Origin: Bacillota bacterium
GTDB taxonomy: Bacteria > Bacillota > Bacilli > Paenibacillales > NBRC-103111
Assembly (NCBI GenBank): GCA_023388055.1
Contig: JAEWGW010000011.1
Coordinates: forward strand, 186,001-250,000
Direction of reading: 5' to 3'
Length of the DNA stretch: 64,000 nt
Below the pieces are notes generated by a model. That model searched no databases. It saw nothing but the letters and a program-made list of their open reading frames with translations, and was not told where the DNA came from. Positions 8,857 through 17,808 of the stretch are shown piece after piece (the stretch's first letter is position 1; every line of letters begins with the position of its first letter). Position numbers and translations under genes: made by a program.

Positions 8857-9039
8857 TAACGGCGGGGAAAGCCCTTATTTCAGCCAAAACCCCGTTTCCC
8901 CAGATCTAACGGCGGCCACAGCCGTTATTCGGACCCATTTCCCTGCTGCAAGCCCTTTTTTAGCCCAATAACGGCTCCTGCTTCCGTTAGATTTTGCAGA
9001 CCCCTGTTTTGGGGCAAATAGCGGCTCTCACCGCCGTTA
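8857..9039. repeat. Dyad repeat element copy R1 (four 23-nt modules)
   Basis: Forward modules start with TAACG at 8857 and 8907; inverted modules end with CGTTA at 8989 and 9039. Each is 23 nt, beginning TAACGG and ending TTATT, TATTT or similar. Spacers are 27, 37 and 27 nt. The centre of symmetry is 8948 for both pairs. All cores are type A (GGCGG...AGCCG), which can also fold on themselves. The conserved head of the other copies is absent; the leftward terminator lies just to the left. The 573-bp gap 8568-9140 otherwise holds only the promoter and terminator listed. Confidence 0.9.
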
Positions 9040-9140
9040 GGAATATCAGCACCAGCTTGCGCATTCGTTTTCTCTAGGGAAAACCCAGCGGTTGCGTTGA
9101 ACAGGCTGTGCTTCTGGCGGGAGTAAGCTTTAAACGGATG

Positions 9141-10337
9141 TTAACTCAGCTTCTCCGATTCTATCTCCGTCAATCCGGTGGTCCGGGCGATGGTTCTCTC
9201 ATACAATCCCTCCACCGTTTTGGCAAAACGGAGCCCGGTCAGCTCGGATACAGAGTGGCGGGCTTCCGCCGCGAGCTGCTCCTGCAGATGACGGTCCGTG
9301 AGAATGGCATCCGTATAACGGAGAAAGTCAGCCTGCTCCCGGAACATGTAGCCGTTGCTCCCATGCCGGAGAACCCCGTCCAGACAGGGGTCCGCCATCG
9401 CCACTACAGGCACCCCGGAGGCCAGCGCCTCCGTGTAGGTCATGCCTTGGGTTTCGCTCTGGGAGGCGTTGATAAACACATCGCCCAGCCTGTAGTAAAG
9501 AGGCACCCGGTCCCACAGCACCTCTCCGGCAAAAATGGTTTGACCGCTGATGCCGTATTCCGCGGCAGCTTCCTCCAGGCGCTTCCGCTCGGGACCGTCT
9601 CCCACCAGCAGCAGCTTCACCTGCTCCCGGCCCGGCAGATAATGCTGCAGATAAACCAGCAGCGTCTCTATATTCTTTTCCTTGGCCAATCTCCCGATGT
9701 AGAGCAGGACCCGGTCGCCGGCTGCAATCCTCAGGGTTGTCCGCAGTTCATCCAGTTGTCCGTCAGAGGCCACAGCACTGCTGCCGAAGCGGCTGACATC
9801 AATGGGAGTAGACGCTACAGCGATATCCGGACGGACGCCATAGCTCAGCAATAAGCTCTTGACCTTCGCCGTGGGGACAATCACCTGATCGGCGGAATTG
9901 CAAAAACGGGTGCTGATGGAACGGGCCAGCTTTTTGGCCGCGGGCTCCAGCACCCCGAGCTTGATAATATAGTGGGTATAATTTTCGTAGATGGTATGGT
10001 AGGTGTGCACCAAAGGAATATGCAGGAGCTTGGCCAGTGTTCTGCCAAGCAACCCTAAGGAAAATTCGGTGTGGGTATGAATCACATCCAGGCCCAGCCT
10101 GCGGATAAATTGGATGGTTCGCGGATGGATGAAAACGCCGATGCGTCTGGAGCTGGCAAACGGAAGACTGGTGACCCGGAACACACCCGGCTCATGCTCG
10201 GCAGCGCCAGGATCAGTGGTTGTGAACACATATACCTGATGTCCCAGCTTCTCCAGCAGTCTTTTGTGCATCAGCACGGATGTGGCTACACCGTTAATTT
10301 GCGGATAATAGGTTTCCGTAAAAAGCCCGATCTTCAT
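9141..10337 (-). CDS. GT4 glycosyltransferase, probable diacylglycerol glucosyltransferase
   Basis: A 398-residue GT-B enzyme. The N-terminus MKIGLFTETYYPQINGVATS and the segment DVIHTHTEFSLG are characteristic of bacterial alpha-monoglucosyl-diacylglycerol synthases (LafA/alMGS type). The C-terminal half carries the donor site, GRLAKEKN, GDGPER and the EX7E motif in SETQGMTYTEA. It should transfer glucose from UDP-glucose to diacylglycerol at the membrane, making glycolipid or lipoteichoic-acid anchor. Ribosome site GAGGGGGA. The gap to the GH43 gene upstream is 110 bp, so it may not belong to the glycan operon. Other GT4 acceptors cannot be excluded. Confidence 0.75.
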   Translation of the reverse strand: MKIGLFTETYYPQINGVATSVLMHKRLLEKLGHQVYVFTTTDPGAAEHEPGVFRVTSLPFASSRRIGVFIHPRTIQFIRRLGLDVIHTHTEFSLGLLGRTLAKLLHIPLVHTYHTIYENYTHYIIKLGVLEPAAKKLARSISTRFCNSADQVIVPTAKVKSLLLSYGVRPDIAVASTPIDVSRFGSSAVASDGQLDELRTTLRIAAGDRVLLYIGRLAKEKNIETLLVYLQHYLPGREQVKLLLVGDGPERKRLEEAAAEYGISGQTIFAGEVLWDRVPLYYRLGDVFINASQSETQGMTYTEALASGVPVVAMADPCLDGVLRHGSNGYMFREQADFLRYTDAILTDRHLQEQLAAEARHSVSELTGLRFAKTVEGLYERTIARTTGLTEIESEKLS

Positions 10338-10447
10338 GTGCTTTCGCTCCCCCTCATGTAGGATGAGAACAGTCCACCCGTCAGTCTCATCATACAGGAA
10401 GGAAATGTGCTTGCGGTAAAAAGTTTGTTAACGGATCATTAAAAATT

Positions 10448-12268
10448 TTACAATTCTACCGGCATCATCAGTCCGTCCGGACCAAAACCCAGCGGATCGA
10501 TACACACCTCACGGTGGAAACCCTTGCCCTCCGTAAACCGGGTAAGAGGGGTTACAAACCGGTGGTAGGCGATCCAATGCATATCCGTTTCCGACTCATG
10601 GAAAATGGAGTGATGTCCGGTGCCCAGCATAGCCTTTTCCTTGTTTTTGACCAGGACGGGATAACGATAGGTGACAGGACCATAGAGTTCCTCCGAGGTG
10701 CCGTAATTAATGTGATAATCCTCGCTGCCTGTATCGTCGCAGGACCAGGTGAAATGGTACAGCCCGCCACGCTTGAGCACCGTTACCGCTTCGCGGAAGT
10801 CGTACAGGCCCTCCAGATTGCGCATGGTCTCCTCCGTCAAACTGACCATGTCCTCGTTCATTCTGACAATGGCAGCGTGGCTGTTGCCGAAGAGCAGATA
10901 TACCTCCCCGTTATCCTCCACATAGATGGAGGGGTCGATGGCTTGAGCCATGGAGATGCCCAGACGGCCCAACAGCTCCATGGTGATCAGGGGATGGGGC
11001 TCCGCCCGGAACGGGCCGGCGGGGGCGTCGGCGACAGCGACACCAATGGCGCTTTTGCCATCCGCACCCTTGCCGCAGAAGTAATAGTAGTATTTGCCGT
11101 TGCGGGAGGCGATACAGGGTGCCCACGCACTGCCTACCGCCCAAGGGACATCATCGGTAGCCAGATCCAGAATAACGCCTTCGTCCCTCCAAAGCTTCAA
11201 ATCGTCGGAGGAGAATACATGGAACCGGGTGCCGGACCACTTGTCGAAGCCGTCAGTGGTAGGGTACAGGTAATAGCGGCCGTCGAATTTGGCCAAATCG
11301 GGATCGGCGAATTGCCCCGGCAGCACCTGATGCCCGTCTCCGTAGGCGGCTAACAGCCTGCTGCATTCGTCGAGGGGGATCGGCAGCACGCCGCCGTGGC
11401 GCTTTTTGGTTGTGCCCATATCGAATTCACTGTCGTCGAGTATCCGGAATTCCCCGCTTGCCAGATCGGTTGTAACCAGAGGCAAATACCCCTTGCCGGC
11501 GGCAAACCGGTCCACGATGAGGCACCATTCCTCACGGTCGTTAAACTTGAAGATTTCCGGGCCTTCCACACCCAGGAGCTCCTCCAGAATGGGAGCGGAG
11601 ACGGGAACAAAGGCATCCTTGTCCAAGGAAAAGCCCTGCTCTACCCGGATATTCTTCGTAGTTTCATCCTTGGAGTAGCGGTAATAAACGCCGTTATGAA
11701 GCAGGATGGTGGTATCAATAATATGGTTATCCCGTTCAATGTACTTTTCCGTAGGGGTAAAGCTTCGGAAGTCCTTGGTGCGGGCGCTGTAAATTTTATG
11801 CTTGGGCTCGGATTCCTGTGCTTCCTTGGTGGAAGAGGCCCAGAAGACCAGGAATTCCCCGGATGTTTCCTCATAAATGGCTTCGGGAGCCCACAGGCAG
11901 CCTGCACCGGGCACAGCCAGGGTCACCGCCCAAGGAGAGGACCAATTCACCAGATCGGCGGATTCCCACACAATCATGTCCCGGCTTCCGGCATGGACAG
12001 CGGTGGCCCAGCCTTTGCCGTTGGCAACGCGGAGATCGGTAGCGATTAAATAGAACTTGTCCGCTTGCGGGTCCCGTACTAGAAACGGGTCACGGGCTCC
12101 TTGTTCACCCAATACCGAACGGAGCACCGGCAAACCGGCATTCAAGTCCTTCCAATGCAGCCCGTCCTCGCTGTAAGCAAAATAGACCTGTTCTCCGTCA
12201 GGCTGCTCCCCGATAAAATGGGCCATTAAATAGCCGGAATAGTTGTTCTTTAGCTGTGTCAATTCCAT
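10448..12268 (-). CDS. Tandem-domain GH43-family glycosidase (two beta-propellers)
   Basis: A 606-residue protein with no signal peptide. Two five-bladed propellers seem to lie in tandem. The first (about 5-295) has ARDPFLVRD and LWAPEAIYEE; the second (about 315-606) has FADPDLAKFDGRYYLYP with the likely base Asp, SAWAPCIASRNGKYYYY, AIDPSIYVEDN and YDFREAVTVLKR with a likely acid Glu. GH43 enzymes release arabinofuranose or xylose. The start at 12268 rather than 12322 is set by GGAGGG close upstream. It follows the GH51 gene on the same strand (118 bp gap), so both probably act on imported arabinoxylo-oligosaccharides. Whether both propellers are active is unknown. Confidence 0.8.
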   Translation of the reverse strand: MELTQLKNNYSGYLMAHFIGEQPDGEQVYFAYSEDGLHWKDLNAGLPVLRSVLGEQGARDPFLVRDPQADKFYLIATDLRVANGKGWATAVHAGSRDMIVWESADLVNWSSPWAVTLAVPGAGCLWAPEAIYEETSGEFLVFWASSTKEAQESEPKHKIYSARTKDFRSFTPTEKYIERDNHIIDTTILLHNGVYYRYSKDETTKNIRVEQGFSLDKDAFVPVSAPILEELLGVEGPEIFKFNDREEWCLIVDRFAAGKGYLPLVTTDLASGEFRILDDSEFDMGTTKKRHGGVLPIPLDECSRLLAAYGDGHQVLPGQFADPDLAKFDGRYYLYPTTDGFDKWSGTRFHVFSSDDLKLWRDEGVILDLATDDVPWAVGSAWAPCIASRNGKYYYYFCGKGADGKSAIGVAVADAPAGPFRAEPHPLITMELLGRLGISMAQAIDPSIYVEDNGEVYLLFGNSHAAIVRMNEDMVSLTEETMRNLEGLYDFREAVTVLKRGGLYHFTWSCDDTGSEDYHINYGTSEELYGPVTYRYPVLVKNKEKAMLGTGHHSIFHESETDMHWIAYHRFVTPLTRFTEGKGFHREVCIDPLGFGPDGLMMPVEL

Positions 12269-12386
12269 TTTCCCTCCATACATCGGTTGTGTTACTGAAA
12301 AGTATAGGGGCCTGTCCCACACGGGGCAATAGAATATCCGGCGAAAAACTGACCTTTTGTGCCAAGTTGCTGACCGATCCGGTGTG

Positions 12387-13895
12387 TTAATGTGTTACAT
12401 CCAGCCGGATCACATTCCACGAGGCCTTGCTTAGGCGAGCTTCCACCCGGCTGCCGTCTGCGCGTGTATTGCCTTTGTTATGTGGCTGCACACGCTGCGG
12501 CTGCTCCAGCGTGTTCACCGCCTTCAAGTCCTCATGCTCCAGCACCAGATGCTCCAGTACCTTGACTTCGCCGAAGCTGCGCAGGTCAACCTGCAGGTCC
12601 AGCTCCTCCGTCAGATGGCGGTTCACAGCGAAGACTGTTACCTGCGACAGCTCTTCATTATAAACGGCAATAGCCTCCAGGTACGGCACATCGGTAAAGT
12701 CCTTGGAATCATATTTGGGCGAACGGATGATGGGATGAAGCACGGTCCCTCTGCCGTACAAGGAGGCATGCAGGTAGGGATAATAGGTGGTTTGCAGCCA
12801 AAGTCCGCCCCCGGTTACTGTGGTAATCGGGGCAATGGTGTTGATCAGTTGGGCCAGACAGCCTACCTTAACCCGGTCCGCATGCTTCAGCAGAGAGATC
12901 AGGAGACAACCCACCATCAGGGCATCCTCCATATTGTACATATCCTCGAATTCCGGTGGCGCCACCTGCCAGCGATCGGAGGCCCGGCTGGTTCCGATGG
13001 TCTTCCAGACATTCCATTCATCCATGGAGAGGTAGATTTTCTTCTTGGAGCGTTTTTTCGCCTGCACATAGTCACAGATGGAAGCCACGCTATCGATGAA
13101 CTGGTCCATATCCAGGGACTTGGCCAGGAAATTATCGGTTTCATCCTTGTTGTTATTATAGTAGGTATGCAGGGAAAGGTAATCCACCTGATCGTAGGTC
13201 AGATCCAGCACGGTGGCCTCCCATTCCGCGAAGGTGGGCATGCTTCTGTTGGAGCTTCCGCAGGCGACCAGCTCAATGGACGGATCCACCCATTTCATCA
13301 CCTTGGCGGTTTCGTTGGCGATACGCCCGTATTCCACGGCGGTTTTGGCACCGATCTGCCAAGGGCCGTCCATCTCATTGCCCAGGCACCAGGTCTTGAA
13401 CCGGTGAGGCTCCTTGTAGCCGTGGGCAATCCGCAGGTCGCTGTAATAGGAGCCGGAGGGATGATTGCAGTATTCCACCAGATTCCGGGCTTCATCCGGC
13501 CCGCGGGTGCCCAGATTCACCGCCATCATCACCTCGGATCCGGCCAGCTTGGCCCAGTCGGCGAATTCGTTGGTGCCCATCTGGTTGGTTTCCGTTGTCC
13601 ACCAGGCCAGCTCCAGCTTCTGCTTGCGCTCCTCCTTCGGGCCCACCCCGTCCTCCCAGTTGTAGCCGGAGACAAAGTTTCCGCCGGGGTAACGGATAAT
13701 TGGCACCTGCAGCCTGCGTATAGCCTCCAGGGCATCGCCGCGGAATCCGTTGATATCCGCTGTGGGATGTCCCGGCTCATAAATCCCCCCATACACAGCA
13801 CGGCCCAGATGCTCAATAAAGGAGCCGAATATCCGCTTATCCACCTCCGAAATGACAAAATCCTTATCCACTGTCAAACTTGCCTGCAGCTTCAT
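12387..13895 (-). CDS. abfA: GH51 alpha-L-arabinofuranosidase (AbfA-like)
   Basis: A 502-residue intracellular enzyme of the usual AbfA length. The (beta/alpha)8 barrel shows the acid/base Glu174 in CLGNEMDGPW and the nucleophile Glu293 in LSMDEWNVW; IRYPGGNFVSGYNW is the family signature. It removes arabinofuranose side groups from xylan or arabinan oligosaccharides. The start at 13895 follows AGAGGGGA; an upstream in-frame ATG (13928) lies inside the palindrome and is rejected. It is divergent from an ArsR-type regulator and leads the GH51-GH43 pair. Confidence 0.93.
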   Translation of the reverse strand: MKLQASLTVDKDFVISEVDKRIFGSFIEHLGRAVYGGIYEPGHPTADINGFRGDALEAIRRLQVPIIRYPGGNFVSGYNWEDGVGPKEERKQKLELAWWTTETNQMGTNEFADWAKLAGSEVMMAVNLGTRGPDEARNLVEYCNHPSGSYYSDLRIAHGYKEPHRFKTWCLGNEMDGPWQIGAKTAVEYGRIANETAKVMKWVDPSIELVACGSSNRSMPTFAEWEATVLDLTYDQVDYLSLHTYYNNNKDETDNFLAKSLDMDQFIDSVASICDYVQAKKRSKKKIYLSMDEWNVWKTIGTSRASDRWQVAPPEFEDMYNMEDALMVGCLLISLLKHADRVKVGCLAQLINTIAPITTVTGGGLWLQTTYYPYLHASLYGRGTVLHPIIRSPKYDSKDFTDVPYLEAIAVYNEELSQVTVFAVNRHLTEELDLQVDLRSFGEVKVLEHLVLEHEDLKAVNTLEQPQRVQPHNKGNTRADGSRVEARLSKASWNVIRLDVTH

Positions 13896-13913
13896 GGGAA
13901 ATCCCCTCTCTTG

Positions 13914-13933
13914 AATTAATGAAAACATTAATT
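13914..13933. promoter_or_regulatory. Perfect palindrome between divergent GH51 and ArsR genes: candidate operator
   Basis: AATTAATG (13914-13921) and CATTAATT (13926-13933) are exact inverted copies around AAAA. The site is 19 bp upstream of the GH51 start codon and about 100 bp from the ArsR gene. Its size and dyad symmetry fit a winged-helix dimer. That the ArsR-type protein binds it is inference from position. Confidence 0.55.
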
Positions 13934-14036
13934 TAAAATAGCGTTATTGGCAACATAGGTTTAACATACCTTATTGAAATAATCAATATATAAATTTGAG
14001 GGATGAAGCTTATAGAGGATAGGGGTGTGGATAACG

Positions 14037-14939
14037 ATGCTGCTCACTACGGACAGTGAATCATTAGCGGTATATGAGGCGTTAGCCAGCGAGGTTCGTT
14101 TGGGGATGCTCCGGCTGCTGCAGGAGGGGGAACGGAGCATTAAGGAGCTGGCTGAGGCGCTTCATATCAGCAATCCCATGGCCAGCGTGCATGCAGGCAA
14201 GCTGGAGCGGGCGGGGCTGATCAGCTGCAGGAGCAAGCGGATTCAAGGCGCCACCTATAAACTCTGCTCCCTGACCACACATCATCTGCAGATTAACCTC
14301 GCTTCGGCTGCTTCAGAGGCGCGCAAGCTGGTGGAAATCGCAGTTCCGGTGGGCCAATATACCGATGTGGAGGCCCATCCTACCTGTGGTTTGGCCACCA
14401 CGGAGAGGCTGATCGGGGAGTATGACAATCCCCGTTATTTTCTGGACCCTGAACGGATGAACGCCGGGATATTATGGTTTGCCAAAGGATTTGTGGAATA
14501 TAAGGTGCCGAATTATTTGTTCGCCCATCAGGTGATGAACGAGGTGGAGATTTCCATGGAAATCAGCTCGGAGGCACCCCATACCCGGGATCAGTGGCCG
14601 TCGGATATCGGATTTTACCTGAATGGAACCGGGATCGGCCAATGGACAAGCCCGGGGGATTACGGGGACCGGAGAGGCAAGCTGACGCCGGACTGGTGGC
14701 CCTCCAATGTGAATCAATACGGATTATTAAAGCGGCTGCGGATCAACGGACATGGCACGTTTATGGACGGCAAGCGGATTTCCGACATGCGGATTCAGGA
14801 TATCGGGTGGAAGGGAGACGCCTGGATATTCCGGATGGAGGCGAAGGACGGGGGCAGACATGGCGGGGGGATGACACTTTTTGGCCGGGGCTTCGGGAAC
14901 TATGATCAGGATTTGCTGTTCCGGGTGTATTACGAATAA
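14037..14939 (+). CDS. ArsR-family regulator with a large C-terminal domain
   Basis: A 300-residue protein. Residues about 5-85 form an ArsR winged helix (LASEVRLGMLRLLQEG, then SIKELAEALHISNPMASVHA). The other 200 residues are not part of normal ArsR proteins, which are about 100 residues long and sense metals. This part is Trp-rich and beta-rich (DIGFYLNGTGIGQW, KLTPDWWPSNVNQYG) and has no metal-binding Cys pair. It may bind a sugar (inference). Divergence from abfA suggests control of GH51/GH43. An in-frame GTG at 14025 is an alternative start with AGAGGA before it. Confidence 0.75.
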   Translation: MLLTTDSESLAVYEALASEVRLGMLRLLQEGERSIKELAEALHISNPMASVHAGKLERAGLISCRSKRIQGATYKLCSLTTHHLQINLASAASEARKLVEIAVPVGQYTDVEAHPTCGLATTERLIGEYDNPRYFLDPERMNAGILWFAKGFVEYKVPNYLFAHQVMNEVEISMEISSEAPHTRDQWPSDIGFYLNGTGIGQWTSPGDYGDRRGKLTPDWWPSNVNQYGLLKRLRINGHGTFMDGKRISDMRIQDIGWKGDAWIFRMEAKDGGRHGGGMTLFGRGFGNYDQDLLFRVYYE

Positions 14940-15067
14940 GGGCTGGCACATTCAGGAAACTCTCAGTTGACGCTCAGCTTCATTTCATCACCGTTTAAGG
15001 TTCGGGGGATATGCTCTATTCATCAGCAATAAGCATTCCACTAAACCCTGAAGGGAAGCGATGAATA

Positions 15068-16729
15068 ATGAAGAAGCAATTGGCGGTAGTAATGAGTGCG
15101 GCGGTTTTGGCAGCGGGAGGATGGGGATGGGCAGGCTCAGCGGTTCATGCGGCGGACAGTACATACGCAGTGACGGTTCCGGTTTATGGTCAAGAAGCCT
15201 CACAGCAAAAGATCACATATGCCGACGTGTTCGTATCCAACTGGCTGGGCAGCCTGCCGGACCGGGTATCGGGACTGTACAGTCTGGACCAGGATGTGTA
15301 TGAAGATCTTTTGGCAGGTGGAGCCTCCATTACAGCTGCGGCAGGTGTAGCCTCTTCCACGATGATTTCCGATCTGTCGGCTATATTCACGAAGGATGTC
15401 CAGAATGAAGTGGCTTCCGGCTATCTTACCGCACAGGAAGCCGCCGATGCAGCCAAACTATTGGACAGCGTGCTTCCCCAGCTGTTAGACCAAGCCTGGA
15501 CAGGTTATGATGCGGCGGCAGACGCCTTGAATCTGGGCCGGGAAGCACTGAATAACCGCTTAAGCCAATTGGTCCAGCTGACTGCAGGCTTCTCCGGGGT
15601 TTCCACAGCCGACCTGCGGGCAGCGTTACAATCCGGTCAATCTCTGGTGGAGGCCTCTGGCTTGGAGGAAGCGGACCTGACTGCCTATTTGCTGTCAGGG
15701 CTGAACCAGGAGCTGAACCGGTTGGTGAACGCTAACCGCCTGACGCAAGCGGAGGCCAGTGGATTAGCAAGCGAAGCGGCACTGCATGTGGCCAAATTCG
15801 TGAACACCAAAGGCTATGACGCTGTGGAAAATAAATGGATGGACACATATGCCCAATCAATCATTCAAGCTAGGTTGAACAGCAGCGTGAGACTGGCAGT
15901 GATATATGCCGATGCGGACTACACCGATGTGACCGGCGCACTCGCAGCAGGACAAAGCCTGCAGGCAGCAACGGGAATGGATGCCGGTGTATTGGCCGGG
16001 TACCTCCAGTCGGATGTGGACAAAGCACTGGATGCGGCATGGATGTCCGGCGCACTCAGCACGTCCAAGCTTCAGGAATGGAAGGCGGAGGCCAACAAGC
16101 AGCTTCTTGCGGCTGTAACCGCCAATGATTATACTGCAGCAGATTCTGCTCCGGATATTGTGAAGGAAAGCCTGCGAGCTGTAGTCAGTCAAACGGCCAG
16201 CTATGTAGGTATGGAGGCATCCGCTCTGAGAAGCCAGCTGGATAGCGGCACGACGCTTGCAGCTGCAGCGGATGTAAGCGCGGATGAGCTTGCGTCAACC
16301 TTGTACAGCTCTGTGGCTGCTTACATTGATCAGGCAGTGAATAACGGTTGGCTGAAGCAGGAAGCGGCAGCCTCCACCAAGGAAGCGGCATATGCGGAGC
16401 TGCTCGCCGCAGTGGATCAGGCAAGATATGCCAGTGAGGTGGACGCTGATGCCTACCTGCAGGAACGTACGGACCGGATTGTGTATGATGCTGCCGCCGT
16501 TACAGGCGTTCCGGCTGCGCAAATCCTGGAAGGATTGGCCCAAGGGAGGAGTCTGGCAGCAGCTGCGCAAACCGATGCAGCCACCTTGCTCAAGGGATTG
16601 GTGAAGCAAACCAATAAGGAGATCAATCTGCTTGTGGCCACCGGCTCCCTCAGCAGCCAGGATGCCAATGCCTTGAAGGCGGATTATTCTGCCATGCTGC
16701 TGGAGGCTCTTAATCCGGCACAAAAGTGA
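15068..16729 (+). CDS. Secreted protein of five alpha-helical YckD-like repeats
   Basis: A 553-residue protein with a signal peptide ending near SAVHAADS. The mature part is Ala/Leu-rich and made of five repeats of about 95-100 residues. Each repeat has a segment such as ALQSGQSLVEASG, ALAAGQSLQAATG or GLAQGRSLAAAA, then a helix, then NRLTQAEASGLA or GSLSSQDANAL. The same small motif (L..G.SL..A.G ... G.LTQ.QA) occurs once in YckD-type secreted proteins of Bacillota; I recognise the likeness but not a function. It has no anchor or enzyme motif. Ribosome site GAAGGGA is 11 nt upstream. No terminator is clear after it. Confidence 0.75.
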   Translation: MKKQLAVVMSAAVLAAGGWGWAGSAVHAADSTYAVTVPVYGQEASQQKITYADVFVSNWLGSLPDRVSGLYSLDQDVYEDLLAGGASITAAAGVASSTMISDLSAIFTKDVQNEVASGYLTAQEAADAAKLLDSVLPQLLDQAWTGYDAAADALNLGREALNNRLSQLVQLTAGFSGVSTADLRAALQSGQSLVEASGLEEADLTAYLLSGLNQELNRLVNANRLTQAEASGLASEAALHVAKFVNTKGYDAVENKWMDTYAQSIIQARLNSSVRLAVIYADADYTDVTGALAAGQSLQAATGMDAGVLAGYLQSDVDKALDAAWMSGALSTSKLQEWKAEANKQLLAAVTANDYTAADSAPDIVKESLRAVVSQTASYVGMEASALRSQLDSGTTLAAAADVSADELASTLYSSVAAYIDQAVNNGWLKQEAAASTKEAAYAELLAAVDQARYASEVDADAYLQERTDRIVYDAAAVTGVPAAQILEGLAQGRSLAAAAQTDAATLLKGLVKQTNKEINLLVATGSLSSQDANALKADYSAMLLEALNPAQK

Positions 16730-16762
16730 CATTATGCCATAAATCTCTTCCATGCTGTCATG

Positions 16763-16789
16763 GGCAGGCCTGCCGGCGTGGAGTACAAT
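16763..16789 (+). promoter_or_regulatory. 12-bp perfect palindrome beside a TACAAT box
   Basis: GGCAGGCCTGCC (16763-16774) lies 9 bp upstream of TACAAT (16784-16789), so it would cover the -35 region of a promoter for the aldo-keto reductase/MFS pair. It is a candidate operator. Short GC palindromes also arise by chance. Confidence 0.35.
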
Positions 16790-16821
16790 AAGGTTAATCT
16801 CAAAGGGAGGTTAACCAAAAC

Positions 16822-17808
16822 ATGTATAAAGCGGACGACAAACGGTATGACAACATGCTATATCGGCGAAGTGGCAAAAGCGGCCTGAAGCTGCCGGTTA
16901 TTTCCTTGGGTTTGTGGCATAACTTCGGCGGGATCGATTCCTATGAGAAGGGGCGGGAGCTGATCCGCAAGGCCTTTGACTCGGGCATCACTCATTTTGA
17001 CCTGGCCAACAACTACGGTCCACCGGCGGGTTCGGCTGAGGAGATGTTCGGCAGACTGGTGCAATCGGATCTTGCCCCGTACCGGGATGAGCTGCTGATC
17101 TCCACCAAGGCCGGTTATTATATGTGGCCCGGACCGTATGGGGAATGGGGCTCCAAAAAAAGCCTGACCGCCAGCATCGACCAAAGTCTCAAGCGGCTGA
17201 AGCTGGATTATGTGGATATCTTTTATCACCACCGCCCTGATCCCCATACACCCCTTGAAGAGACTATGTCGGCTCTGGACGGGATTGTCCGGCAAGGTAA
17301 GGCACTGTATATAGGCCTGTCCAACTACAAGCCCGAGGAAACACGGCAGGCATCCCAACTGCTGAAGGCGTTAGGCACCCCGTGTCTGATTCACCAGCCC
17401 TCGTATTCCATGTTGAACAGGACCATTGAAGCGGGCTTATTGGATGTGCTGGAGGAGGAGGGCATCGGCTCAATCGTGTTTGCTCCGCTTCAGCATGGTA
17501 TTCTAAGCGACCGGTATCTGAACGGGATTGCGGCGGATTCCCGCGCAGCCGGACCCAGCCCGTTTCTAAAGCCGCAGGACATCAGTGAGGAGCGTCTGGA
17601 GAAGGTGCGGAGGCTGACAGAGCTGGCGAATGCACGCGGGCAAAAGCTGGCCCAGATGGCATTGGCCTGGGTGCTGCGGAGAGGCAGAGTAACCTCGGCT
17701 TTGATCGGAGCCAGCAAAATCAGCCACATCGAGGATGCGGTAGGGGCTATAAGCGGGCTGGAGTTCTCCGAGGAAGAGCTGGCGGCCATCGACTCCATTC
17801 TGGCATGA
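16822..17808 (+). CDS. Aldo/keto reductase, YghZ (L-glyceraldehyde-3-phosphate reductase) type
   Basis: A 328-residue NADPH-dependent reductase. The AKR tetrad is visible: Asp60 and Tyr65 (HFDLANNYGPP), Lys96 (STKAG) and His136 (FYHH). The long insert AGYYMWPGPYGEWGSKK and NYGPPAGSAEE are typical of the YghZ/AKR14 group, which reduces L-glyceraldehyde 3-phosphate and toxic aldehydes. Ribosome site AAAGGGAGG. Its stop codon overlaps the start of the MFS gene, so the two are coupled. Confidence 0.85.
   Translation: MYKADDKRYDNMLYRRSGKSGLKLPVISLGLWHNFGGIDSYEKGRELIRKAFDSGITHFDLANNYGPPAGSAEEMFGRLVQSDLAPYRDELLISTKAGYYMWPGPYGEWGSKKSLTASIDQSLKRLKLDYVDIFYHHRPDPHTPLEETMSALDGIVRQGKALYIGLSNYKPEETRQASQLLKALGTPCLIHQPSYSMLNRTIEAGLLDVLEEEGIGSIVFAPLQHGILSDRYLNGIAADSRAAGPSPFLKPQDISEERLEKVRRLTELANARGQKLAQMALAWVLRRGRVTSALIGASKISHIEDAVGAISGLEFSEEELAAIDSILA

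Noticed and set aside
12480..13919. 479-residue + strand frame opposite the GH51 gene
   Set aside because: GH51 on the - strand has both catalytic motifs and full length; the opposite frame has none.
16763..16774. GC palindrome as a transposon end or attachment site
   Set aside because: No partner copy and no target duplication were seen; an operator is at best possible.
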